Shown: piece by piece, positions 53,956 through 63,532 of the stretch | How the letters are laid out: each line of letters opens with the position of its first letter | Position numbering within the stretch: the stretch's first letter is position 1 | From: Rhyacophila brunnea | Lineage: Eukaryota > Arthropoda > Insecta > Trichoptera > Rhyacophilidae | Length of the DNA: 64,000 bases | Assembly (NCBI GenBank): GCA_022495005.1 | Contig: JAGYXB010001357.1 | Coordinates: forward strand, 124,001-188,000 | Direction: 5' to 3' | Made by a program: the position numbers and the translations under genes | The notes under the pieces: model-generated | Seen by the model: the letters and a program-made list of their open reading frames with translations, nothing else | What the model was told of the DNA's origin: nothing | Database searches by the model: none

Positions 53956-55225
53956 GTCTTCGTCTGAATGTGGCGAAGACCAAATCCATGTGTAGTGCTT
54001 CATCTATTTATGCGGGTTGCTACGATCCACAGTTATTAGGTTCTGACAAAGAAGAAGTTGACGTTCAGTTCCTTGTGTGTTCCTTGGGTCGGTCTGTCAA
54101 AGTTATGACGAGGTATAAATACTTAGGTTCCACGATTACCAACAATGTGGTTGTTTCTGGTGAACTCGGAATCCGCATGGGCATAGTGGGTTGAATTCAG
54201 TCAATTTAAAGTCACGTAGAGCTGAATGGTGTGTTCTGTGAGGACCTAATACTAGTTAACCAATGCCCACGTCCTACCTATGCTCCTGTACGGATGAGAG
54301 TCACGGCATCTTTCCAAGACCCGAAAGTATCGACGTTTAGGCTTTAAGAACCGATGTCGCAGTAGAAATGTACACACTGGTAACACCCAAGTTCGTGACT
54401 TAGCATGAACTCCTTGGTGATTGACGTGATCATGAAGAGGCGTTTTACGTGGCTTGGACATGACGTATTCCAAATGCCAAAAGAGAGTGCGACACTAAAT
54501 AATTCCATGACCGACCTTTCCTTGCCCTGCAGCGGTGCTACAAAATCTATCTACATGCTATAGGCAATGACAATGTCATTGGCTGTAGGTCTCAAATAGC
54601 ATGTCTGGAAACTTTTACGTATGCAGTTCGCCGTATCACACTTCACCGTGAAATGTTATATAGGAATTAATATATGGTTGTATATTAAAGACTGATCACC
54701 TCTTTGGATCGGATAGTACTGACATAAAATTCATGTCTAAATAAAACACGGTTCTTGTCGGTTTACACTTTACAGGTAGCCAGCAGCAAACAAATTTTGA
54801 AAATAGCCGATATACTGGATTATTTGTTGGGTTAGGTTAGATTTTTACTCTTGAATTCATGAATTTTGCCAAAATCAGCTATGAAAATTGAATTAATGTT
54901 CATATTGAACCGTATACTATACGGTCATCTCTTTCCGATAAGAAAGCTCACGGCGAACTGTGCCATGGTGAAATTTAATGTTTTACGTATAATTTACATG
55001 TAACCTTCAAATAGTGAGTGGCGCGAGACGTGGCAAAGGACCGTTATAGTTCCCACCACCACCCGTCATATATGCACAGCCGTGGATATGCACGGCCGCT
55101 TTATATGACGCTTTAAACGTGTCTGAAAGAAGTGATTTTAAGTGGTCATTCCGTCCCGAGACGGAGCCGCACGGGAATGATGCTGCAACCATGCAAAAGG
55201 ACCAAAGGAAATGGCGCGATCTTCT
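53956..55225 (+). pseudogene. Non-LTR reverse transcriptase fragment, interrupted by F3
   Basis: The plus strand reads LRLNVAKTKSMC, YKYLGSTITNN and SGELGIRMGI in one frame. Then, with stops and frameshifts, remnants related to the minus-strand fragment at 6,365-6,890 follow (VMKRRFTWLGHDVFQMPK). After F3 (54,601-55,007) the C-terminus continues at 55,016-55,225 with AATMQKDQRKWRDLLFT. AKTK, KYLGS and the thumb segment are standard non-LTR RT features. The clade is probably RTE/CR1-like but not secure. Confidence 0.68.
54601..55007. mobile_element. TIR element F3 with near-exact 8-bp TSD
   Basis: Flanked by CAAATAGC and CAAATAGT (54,593-54,600; 55,008-55,015). Shares with F1 the blocks CGCCGTATCACACTTCACCG, GATATACTGGATTATTTGTT and ACGGTCATCTCTTTCCGATA. 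Centre carries GGGTTAGGTTAG (54,829-54,840). Confidence 0.88.
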
Positions 55226-55660
55226 GTTTACTTAATACTTAAAATTCTGGAGCGTAACATTCATACTTCTTGTTAATAAACAGGAGTGGCAATATTGTTA
55301 TAACCACCCAACGTTTTATTATTTCATACTGTATTCACTAAAGCGGTTCTGCTTATTTTGTCAATGACAAATTGCCACCATACGAATACATACATTCCTA
55401 CATACTGTAATATTATGTAATTACACTCAATTCGTTTTCTTATTCTGCGAGCTTTCTACATACTATGTATTTTTCAGTGCACACTTTACTAGCCTGGGCA
55501 GCTTTTAGTCTATTTTTATTAATGTTAATTCTTTTTTTTCATAGAGATTAATAAATACCGACTGATATAAATATAATAACTAAGAAGCGATGACAAACAC
55601 GTGAACCGCGAGCGGCGAGATGATATTTTTTAATTTAGAAATTGGAATAGCATTAGCAGT
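55226..55660. other. Unassigned
   Basis: No supported feature. Confidence 0.4.
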
Positions 55661-55795
55661 TTTTTTTTTTTGAATTATTAATAACCATGTCCTCGCTTTT
55701 TCGTACAATGCGGTTGTTAGTAAATTTGAACAATCACAAACACCCAGGCTTTGAGAAAAACAGATAAATATTGTGTGTCCTGACCGGGAATCGAA
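55661..55795 (-). mobile_element. SINE-B, 5'-truncated copy
   Basis: Minus strand: CGATTCCCGGTCAGGACACA, then CCTGGGTGTTTGTGATTGTT and CATGGTTATTAATAATTCA, and a tail (T run on the plus strand). The A-box half is missing relative to 22,136-22,327. Confidence 0.8.
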
Positions 55796-57162
55796 AAAAA
55801 AAAGTAAAAATTGAATGAATTTTCATATTTATTTTAATCTAATAAAATTGGAGACCGTATGCAACATATCCGTGTCCAGCTATGATGACTGGCTAAATTG
55901 TGGGTTATGTTGACTGTTTGAGGTTTAACCGTTTTATCACGTTTAGTCTAAAGACTTTCTAACGTGCTAATTTTGACCAAGAATGATAATAACGGAATCA
56001 TGCTTAAGTGATAACTGTTAAGAATAGACCTGCAGTTCCCATTATTTTTGAGTTCCCTTGCTCTCTTATCTCCTCGTTACTCCTCATACCCAGTATTCGT
56101 CGCAAACAGGGGCGGCTCTAACTTAAGGGTTAGTAGGGACCAAACCCACATCGTTATCATATCGAAAATACTCGTCCGATATTCTTATCAATGTCATTAT
56201 ATACCTACTTAATTAAATGATTAAATGAAGTTTTTAATTTATTTTATCCATCTATACCCATCGCAATTTTATAGAGATATTGTTATTATAAAATTGTTAT
56301 TATAAAATAAATCAATGATTGTAAATTATTTTATAAGATAATGATGATTACACGGTATTCAAATAATTATTTAATTAAATACGCCCTATTTCACGGTGGC
56401 ACCTATGTACAAATTAAGAAAGCTATGGCGTCTATTTTTCACTGACCACTGGTCACTCAGTTCCATTCCGTCGCCGTGGTACAAATCTCATTCTACAAAG
56501 GATGTAAATGCATTTGTGTTAGTATACGCATACTGGGGAGCGAATCAAAAGACCCCTAAATGAGTAAAAACGCTCGTTGTATGCCTTTGTTCTAAACTAA
56601 TGATAAGTCTATATTATATAAGGAATACATATTAATAATTAAGTTAATACATATTTTAAAGCACGCTTTTTAGAAGTAACGACTCATATAATCATACTTA
56701 TTATTTATTCTTAAAAAAATACTCATTTCATCATTAATAAAATCATATTATTATTTGGTACATAATGTATAATGTAAGAAAGTAGGTAGGTATGTATATT
56801 TATAACATAATGGCTAAACCCCACCCCCTAGAAAGTTTTCGAGCCGCTACTGGTCGCAAACATCTGTTCTCGAAGTTTAGCATACTGTTACTCCCAAAGC
56901 TATACAAATTAAATAATGTATCCGCGATTTTGAGTTACAAAATAATTGGAATTAAATTTGATCAACCAGCTGGAAAATGTTTCCTATCGCTAATGTAGAG
57001 CGTAGAAACAAAATTGGCGTCCATGTGTTTAAGAATGCACCAATTTGTAACTATAATTGAATATTTCAAGCAGAAATAAACAATAGCTATAAATCAGATT
57101 GTTGAAATATAATTGCTATTCTAATCATTCGACGATCTCAAATGGGGAAATGAAAAATGCAT
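55796..57162. other. Intergenic, small repeat remnants
   Basis: 56,028-56,065 is a short piece of repeat G (minus strand). CAGGGGCGGCTCTAAC at 56,109 looks like a hAT terminus, but I cannot find its partner. The rest is unassigned. Confidence 0.4.
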
Positions 57163-57567
57163 TCATAGCAAAGAAAAACCGTTGCAAAAGTTTAGTTTAT
57201 TTGTCATTGTATTGTTACACAGGCAATTAAGGGCAATAAATAATAAAAGACAGTGTGCTAATTTTAAGCTACCTCCATGTTTCTTTTGGCATAGTATATG
57301 AATTAAAAATATTATCAACACATTAAATATAAGATTTTCTTCTTCTTTCAATGCCTTGTCTGGATTCAGTGCCAGGTCCAATTTGTAGCCCACCACATAC
57401 ATGAAAATAAAACTTGTATAGGAAACAATAGTACACAAAATACAGAAAGAGGTGTCTGATCGGGCTGTTATGTCCCTCAGGGAGGAAAGCAAAGGAAACA
57501 GGTAGCTTGGGTTGACAGGAACCTGATGTGGTTTGATGGTGTTATCCTTCCTTCGTCTCCTTACCAA
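57163..57567 (-). CDS. Hypothetical membrane-like frame (uncertain)
   Basis: I do not recognise this product. The minus-strand frame is open from a stop at about 57,610 (first residues LLRSCTEVQS) to 57,163, about 148 codons, with no ATG at its 5' end. It has a basic N-terminal stretch (VRRRRKD), a predicted hydrophobic segment SFCILCTIVSYTSFIFMYVV, a second FNVLIIFLIHILC, a short charged linker KALKEEEN, and a third weaker LAHCLLLFIALNCL. This could be an internal exon of a membrane protein, a decayed gene, or a chance frame in AT-rich DNA. No clear splice sites or neighbours support a gene. Confidence 0.22.
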   Translation of the reverse strand: MVRRRRKDNTIKPHQVPVNPSYLFPLLSSLRDITARSDTSFCILCTIVSYTSFIFMYVVGYKLDLALNPDKALKEEENLIFNVLIIFLIHILCQKKHGGSLKLAHCLLLFIALNCLCNNTMTNKLNFCNGFSLL

Positions 57568-57610
57568 AGACTGGACTTCTGTGCAACTCCTGAGTAGTAT
57601 TCACAGCTGT

Positions 57611-58119
57611 TACTTTAAAAACCGTCGTCTTGAAGGTAATGGTCAGGTGATTTACCTTCAAGGATGTTTTTAGATTAAATGGCGAGAAGATGATCAGGAA
57701 ACAATAAACTTGTATTCAATGGACAAGATATACGCGTTACAAAGAATTAAAAATAATAGACGAAGGGCGCGAGGTGCATGCCCCTTTTTATACATTTTTG
57801 GTGATATCATTTTAATTAGTTTATTAACGTCTTATTTGTGATATCCGGCGTAGCTCCATAGTCCAAAGACCGTCTGATGCCCTACACTTGTATTTATTAA
57901 GTTAGAATATTCTGTGGATACTGCAACATATTACTTGACTATTGTTTACTAACCCTTATAAACTTGTAAAGTTTGGTAGGTATAACCTACTCTGAAACTT
58001 GGGATGTTTTACCTATAACAATGCGAATGGATGGCTTGTCAACTCTCAGCTAGTGACAGCTACTCGAAAAAACCTTCCCTTAGCCAGTCGAAATTTACCC
58101 AAATTTCAATCACTCGATG
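57611..58119. other. Unassigned, with a small palindrome
   Basis: TTGAAGGTAATGGTCAGGTGATTTACCTTCAA at 57,631-57,662 is a short imperfect hairpin. Nothing else recognised. Confidence 0.4.
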
Positions 58120-58252
58120 TTTTAAAATGGGTATTAGCCAATTACTCAACCTATTAGGTACAGACTCCAAATACAAATTTACAAACAATAAGTGTATTTG
58201 CCAGACTCAGAACTCACAACATTGGGTATAAGCCGCTCAGCCAACGTGTGCG
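58120..58252 (-). mobile_element. SINE-A partial copy
   Basis: Minus strand retains a decayed head (GCTGAGCGGCTTATACCC) and the ACCTAATAGGTTGAGTAATT block of the body; the 3' end is missing. Confidence 0.65.
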
Positions 58253-58471
58253 GCAAAGTAATAATAATGAGATGTCAACTCAGCTTAATAAAGGTATTTT
58301 GTCAGGGATGTCGTCAGTCTTTGTATATTTCACGAGAAATTCTGTTGAATGTGATTAAATTTAACATAATATTACTGAGAAAACAAAACAAAACTATTTT
58401 ACCGCTACTGAATCCGTCCGCTCGATTTTCTCTGCACCCCCGCTTGGTAAGGGTCTGTGTTTGGTCTCCAT

Positions 58472-58759
58472 GCGCATCTATTCTATACACTATGCTGCTA
58501 TCGGCCGCTATCGGCAGCTATCAAGGGTAGTTTATCATATTTATGTATTAAGGTATTATAATTGTTACAATAAGTTAGCCGTCTAAACTTTCAAAATTTT
58601 CTATTTCGCTCTAAAAGTTAACACAACCAAGAGTGGTGCTGCTAATTCCCAGGAATTCAATTGAAATGGCAAAAATTATAATACATAAATATGATAAACT
58701 ACCCTCGACAACCGCTGATAGCGGCCGATAGTAGCCTTGTGTATAGAATATATACGCTG
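58472..58759. mobile_element. Palindromic MITE M, copy 2
   Basis: GCGCATCTATTCTATACAC at the left and GTGTATAGAATATATACGC at the right. Arms run through GGCCGCTATCGGCAGCTATC / GATAGCGGCCGATAG and AATACATAAATATGATAAAC on both sides. Confidence 0.85.
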
Positions 58760-58810
58760 ATATTGAAAATCATCTATGTCATATGTAAACACAACACAGT
58801 ATTTCACTCT

Positions 58811-59279
58811 CAGCGCATCTATTCTATACACAAGACTACTTTCGGCCACTACGGGAGCTATCTAGGGTAGGTTTGTATCTAAGTATTAGCACTTATTGTA
58901 ATAAGTATAATAAGTTAGTTGTAATTTGTTACAATAAGTGCTATGTTTTAACAGCACCTCTTTTAGCTGTGGTAAATGGACCTGTTTGGACTGCTAACTT
59001 ATTGTAATTGTTACAATAAGTGCTAATACTTCGATACAAAACTAGCCTAGATATAGGTCAACCGGCATTAGAAGACCTACGAGATAAAGCGGGGTGAGAG
59101 AAAAGATTTGCGAAAGGTAGGGGGTAGTTGTGGGTCCACTCATGTCCAGCGACACATTTCATTTAGTAAAAACTTACCGCGAACATCTCCAGTATTTTAA
59201 CAATATCTCTTACAAAATTTAATGACTTCAAAGTCTGGAAAACCTTGAAAATGATCTTGTGTATAGAATAGATGCGCTG
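58811..59279. mobile_element. Palindromic MITE M, copy 3, with extra sequence
   Basis: Perfect CAGCGCATCTATTCTATACA and TGTATAGAATAGATGCGCTG ends. The inner right arm (TAATACTTCGATACAAAACT) breaks off at about 59,055, and about 200 bp of unrelated, GC-richer sequence follow before the terminus, so part of the right arm has been replaced. Confidence 0.85.
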
Positions 59280-59616
59280 AAACAGTTCCGCGTTACCACG
59301 TATTCCAATTTGTTTAATCCTTTACTTCGGCGCCCCATAATCTTGTTCTCTCGTATTTGTTATGACGCAATATTTGCCCGAGATACACAAATTTACAGCA
59401 CGATATTGATGAGAAATTTACGATAGACATTCGCTCTACTTATTATCGCATATAATAATAATTTTAATTTTAATTTGTTAATGCAGTTGCAATATCATTT
59501 TTTTTGCTCGCTTTTTTCGTTATCATTCTGGGCAATGTTAACCTGTATGTCCCTGATAACCAATGACATTAATACATTAATATGGACGAAGCATCTGGAA
59601 AAAAATGACACTCACT
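59280..59616. other. Unassigned
   Basis: No supported feature. Confidence 0.4.
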
Positions 59617-59822
59617 TTATTGTCGGGTCTGCCGAATGGCATAATCTGTTCTAACGCCAGTACAATAAAGGTGATATTGCTATAAATTCTCGATGCTTTT
59701 TGTCGGATCTGCCAAATGGTTCGGTTCGAACGGGTTCGCTCAAATGAACATTGATACTAGAAACACTGTTCTAACACCATTACAATAAAGGTGAGGTGAT
59801 ATTGCTATAATTTCCCGATGCG
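59617..59822 (+). repeat. Short direct duplication (period about 121 bp)
   Basis: CTGTTCTAACGCCAGTACAA..TATTGCTATAAATTCTCGATGC at 59,647-59,695 is repeated at 59,768-59,821 with a few changes and a 6-bp insertion. TTGTCGG(G/A)TCTGCC also recurs within the unit. Confidence 0.7.
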
Positions 59823-59841
59823 TGATATCGCATAATGGAAA

Positions 59842-60116
59842 TTGCGTGTCGTCTACCTATACATGTGCGAATGTCGCTATGCGCGAATTTACTTGCTAGC
59901 TACTATATTGAGTGCGTTGTCCATTAATAATGTCATTGCTGATAACTATCTTAGAAATAGAGAGCATCAGTTATTTATTCTCCCAAGGTGCAGAACCAAC
60001 CTGCCACTGGTAATGCCAATTGGGAGGGCGATAAATATGTTCAGCCAAATTGCTTCGGATGTTGATAATATATTCCACTTTCGTGAGAATGAGTTAAGGG
60101 ATTCCAATTCTTTTTT
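59842..60116 (+). pseudogene. jockey-type ORF2 C-terminal fragment
   Basis: Plus strand: ARIYLLATILSALSINNV, YLRNREHQLFILPRCRTNL, PIGRAINMFSQIASDVDNIF and FRENELRDS. This is the same C-terminal segment as at 47,713-48,057 (RN..LF.LP.CRT.......P..R....FN....D..IF). Only about 85 codons remain, and TIR element J follows directly. Confidence 0.78.
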
Positions 60117-60455
60117 TTACATACCGTGAACATTACAAATTATAACATAATATAAGACGTTCACAACATGACATTTAAAAACAAAGAAACAGTGTAAAGA
60201 AGAAATAAATATTAGGTGGACGCTATTATGTAAATTCTTAAAATAGGGTCTCCCTTGCAAACTCGGTGTACTTCTTTGATCCTATGTGTATAATTATTGT
60301 ATTTTCACTGCTTTTGTATGTTTACATTATGTTCTCTTTTTATATATTTTCATTTTTATTCCTTTTATTACTTTTTTTCTTCTTCTTTGTAATAACGTTT
60401 CATGCCATGTTGTGAACGTCTTAAACTTATAATTTGTAATGTTCACAATATGTTA
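60117..60455. mobile_element. TIR element J
   Basis: AACATTACAAATTATA..AAGACGTTCACAACATG at the left recurs inverted at 60,400-60,452 (CATGTTGTGAACGTCTTAAA..TTTGTAATGTTCACA). 340 bp, non-coding. A partial copy is at 43,512 and a terminal fragment at about 9,830-9,880. Confidence 0.8.
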
Positions 60456-60496
60456 AAAACCCCAAAAGTCCCAATAATTCAGTAGGTAGCTATTTA

Positions 60497-60720
60497 TAAG
60501 AATTTTTGGTTACAGTTCGGTTATGAGGAATACAGCGAAATACACATTTTGAAAATACCCGATATACTGGATTATTTGTTAGTTTGGGTTAGTTTAGGTT
60601 GGGTTAGGTTAGGTTAGGTTTGGTTAGGTTAACCTAACAAATAATCTAGTATATCGGGTATTTTCAAAATGTGTTTTCCGCTGTATTCCTCATAACCGAA
60701 CTGTACCGAATTTTTTATAG
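60497..60720. repeat. Near-perfect hairpin with (GGTTA)n loop
   Basis: The left arm ACAGTTCGGTTATGAGGAAT.. through CCCGATATACTGGATTATTT, and its complement at 60,640-60,709, are almost identical over about 85 bp. The loop (60,583-60,632) is made of GGTTAG-type repeats. It shares GATATACTGGATTATTTGTT with F1 and F3. Confidence 0.9.
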
Positions 60721-61248
60721 TATTTTTTTTTTGTAGAATTTAATTAAAAATTACCTACTAAAATCATGTAAAGAAACTAATTGAAAGTCTGATGAATGAA
60801 TAAATACGACAATTTAAAATGATATATTTACCTACTAATTAAATACGTATGACACCTCTAATGCAACTAAGTTTTGACATATTATATTATTATACTTAAT
60901 GAATTTATTTTTCCGTACCAGCACCAAAATCTTGGAATGTCACTCAACACGCGATGAGCTCGCCACTCGACGTGTCCAAAGGAATTATTGAACAATGCAC
61001 ATAATATGTACAACATCCATCACATGGAGGTATTGCAAAAATGGACACGCTCTCGAATACCGAACATACCTACTCATCTAACATTTATATTATTTAAATT
61101 CAAATTCATTTAAGTTTTATTACTTTTCATTTGATCCGTTTATGCGACCCGGTGTCGCCTTTTTTCCCATCTTCAGGCACTTTGCATGCTAACAATGCAA
61201 ATGAACCCTTTATGAGTGAATATAGCCGCAATGACCTTGAGGTAGTTA
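60721..61248. other. Unassigned
   Basis: 60,920-61,050 and 61,140-61,250 are less AT-rich and may be decayed coding sequence, but no family is recognised. Confidence 0.4.
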
Positions 61249-61256
61249 CTAACAAG

Positions 61257-61636
61257 CAGTGACGTCTCTAGATAAAATGCGCCCCTAGGCAGTGTCAAAA
61301 TGCCGCGTCATTTTTTTTTATACATTATTTTTAACATCATTTCATGAGTCTAATATTTAAGAAATGTGTTACTACCAAAATATAAAAATCGCTAATCTGC
61401 ACGTGTCATTTCTGGTCACCAAGGACGTCGAAGGGCAACGGAAGTAAACTAGATATCGCAAACCCGACAAAACCATTGAGTTCAATTTTTTTATGTATAG
61501 ATATTTTCGTTATTACGTACTAAGTTTAGGTAGCTATTTCTATGTATTCTAAATGATTTTCCTCGATTTCCCGCCCTTCGAATAACTGCTGCCCCCAAGC
61601 GACGCTCAATCTGCCTACCCCCACTGGACGTCACTG
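61257..61636. mobile_element. hAT MITE (hAT-A), 380 bp, 8-bp TSD
   Basis: Starts CAGTGACGTCTCTAGAT and ends CCACTGGACGTCACTG. The flanks CTAACAAG and CTAACGAG (61,249-61,256; 61,637-61,644) match at seven of eight. Contains the family blocks GGACGTCGAAGGGCAACGGA and GCCCCCAAGCGACGCTCAAT. Confidence 0.93.
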
Positions 61637-61649
61637 CTAACGAGGCTTT

Positions 61650-61870
61650 GAAAACCACGATGATCTGAGATCTCTTTAGCGAACCGAATAAAACAGATTC
61701 TATCCTACTCAATGGTACAGCTAACGTCAGCGCGACTAATACTAGAATAAAAGTCAAAGATAATTTCACATATTTAGGCATTTTATTGGATGACAAAATT
61801 ATAAATTCTGCACCATGTCAAGACGTAGTTGACTAAGGCCAAAAGCTTAGCCTGCTCTCACATCAAAACT
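61650..61870 (+). pseudogene. Non-LTR reverse transcriptase fragment (weak)
   Basis: Plus strand: DSILLNGTANVSAT, then RIKVKDNFTYLGILLDDKI, and in another frame KAKSLACSH. The pattern (I)K(V)....YLGI.LD.K......H.......KA resembles the RT thumb entry of R1/I/jockey elements. It is broken by a stop near 61,832. Following sequence to 62,400 has no recognisable continuation. Confidence 0.55.
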
Positions 61871-62610
61871 CGTCCGCCTACAACCTGTCGAATACGTCGA
61901 TGTGACGTCATCGTTATTCACAAAACACACGCTGCCAAATGGAGCCCCGCAGATTAGTTTGCTTCGTCTGTTTCGTATGAAAAAAAAACATCTGCTGTTG
62001 CAATCAACAAGTTGCATGCTTCTCAGGCTCCGAGTTGAAGAAGCGAGGTCGCATATAAACACCTACGAATTGGTAATTTCTATACCGGCTCGCCGATTGC
62101 CGCATTCAAATATATCTATACGTTTCGAAGGCTACGCGCGACTGTCGCTTGGTATATATGCGCGGTCTTCACAAGCAACACTGGATCGCTGTTCTCGGAC
62201 GGTTTGATTTATGGCTGTGCGGCACACGAGACGAGTTTAGATGTGACAGCCGACTTACTGTTGGATGTCTCCTTTTGGATGACTCACCGGTAGTAACTGA
62301 GTCCTTAAATTCAGACTTTTTCAAAGAGCTTACGACGCCATCATCACGAGTAGGATTACTGGATATGCAACCTGCACGTGGTATCATAAATATAATGTAT
62401 TATAATATACGCCAACTAACATCTTGAAAAGTTGTATTCTTAGTACATCTTTGAAGAGCGCCTAACGTTCATGACTCCACAATGTACGCACGTACAGTGT
62501 AAGTATATGACAACATTACTCACATGGGATCAACGTAATCGTCTAGGAGAGACATCCATCCAGCATTTAGTAGATGCATGCTGATGATGATCATTTGTGT
62601 ATTTTGATCA
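61871..62610. other. Unassigned, less AT-rich block
   Basis: Composition suggests old coding or transposon sequence. Open frames of up to 101 codons on both strands are not recognisable. Confidence 0.4.
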
Positions 62611-62617
62611 TAAGGGT

Positions 62618-62985
62618 CCATGGCCCCCACATCCTGAGGCAGGCCCCCCTACCTATCGCTACGGGTAAAGGCAGTGTGACGCACTGTAGTAGAGTTTTCC
62701 AAATGGTGTACGCGATAAAATTAAGGTGTATTTTTAGAGATTTTTTGTATTTTTAATATGAATTCATTTGAATTATGGAGTCGTCGAGTAATCGGCAAAC
62801 AGTTAAAATTGCATTGTACAACCAAATATTTAAAATTATTAATAATACTAACGTAAAATAGCGCCGCAGGCGACTTTTTTTACCATTAGAGCGAATTTTT
62901 GATCTGTGTTTATCTGTTATCTGGTCGACTCGTGACGCCGGGCCTCCAGGCTAGAGCCCTGTCAGCCCCCCTAGTGGGGGCCGTG
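62618..62985. mobile_element. hAT MITE (hAT-C), second copy
   Basis: CATGGCCCCCACATCC at the left and CTAGTGGGGGCCGTG at the right, inverted relative to 5,793-6,185. Shares AATAGCGCCGCAGGCG with the complement at about 5,930. The flanking 8-mers do not match exactly (ATAAGGGT / ATTAGGGT with a one-base shift), so the TSD is uncertain. Confidence 0.8.
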
Positions 62986-63530
62986 ATTAGGGTATTGTTA
63001 TTTTTTTATTTTTAACCACGTAAATTAAAAGTTGATCGATTGACAATATAATAAATTTAGAAAAAATAACAAATATGTCACCGTATGTAAGCATACGGTA
63101 GAATTGCGTGTAAGTACCTATCGACCGGTGAATTATAATAACTGACTATAGTAACTACTTGACCTGATTCAACAGTTTACTTACATAAGATTAATATAAC
63201 CTTAGGCGCAGACTGATATAAATTCTGATAGATATTAATAGATTGTCTTTGACCTCAGTTAAACCATAGACAAACGCAGTCAAGTTCGTCTCGTAAACTT
63301 TTACTCTCTGGTTTCCGGCGTCGCTTCAGGTAGCTATTACAAAAAATAATAATATTGTAATGATTGAAACTTGTAATAATAATTATTGTAATTCATTGTA
63401 AACTTGATTGAATGAACAACATTCAACGGATGTACGACTATTAGCGGTTTGAATGTCATTGTTAGTGTTTATGTGTGGAAATAAATATAAAATAATAAGT
63501 ACGTACATATACATTTAATAAATAAATTAT
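62986..63530. other. Unassigned
   Basis: No supported feature. Confidence 0.4.
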
Positions 63531-63532
63531 TT

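Noticed and set aside
56109..56545. A complete hAT element starting CAGGGGCGGCTCTAAC
   Set aside because: I could not find an inverted partner terminus or an 8-bp duplication, so no element is claimed.
60583..60632. True telomeric TTAGG array
   Set aside because: Only a handful of imperfect units inside a hairpin loop; no long (TTAGG)n array and no chromosome end.
61491..61796. Minus-strand 101-codon frame
   Set aside because: Spans hAT-A and its flank; similar frames arise in other hAT-A copies (32,696-32,908) purely from the shared repeat.
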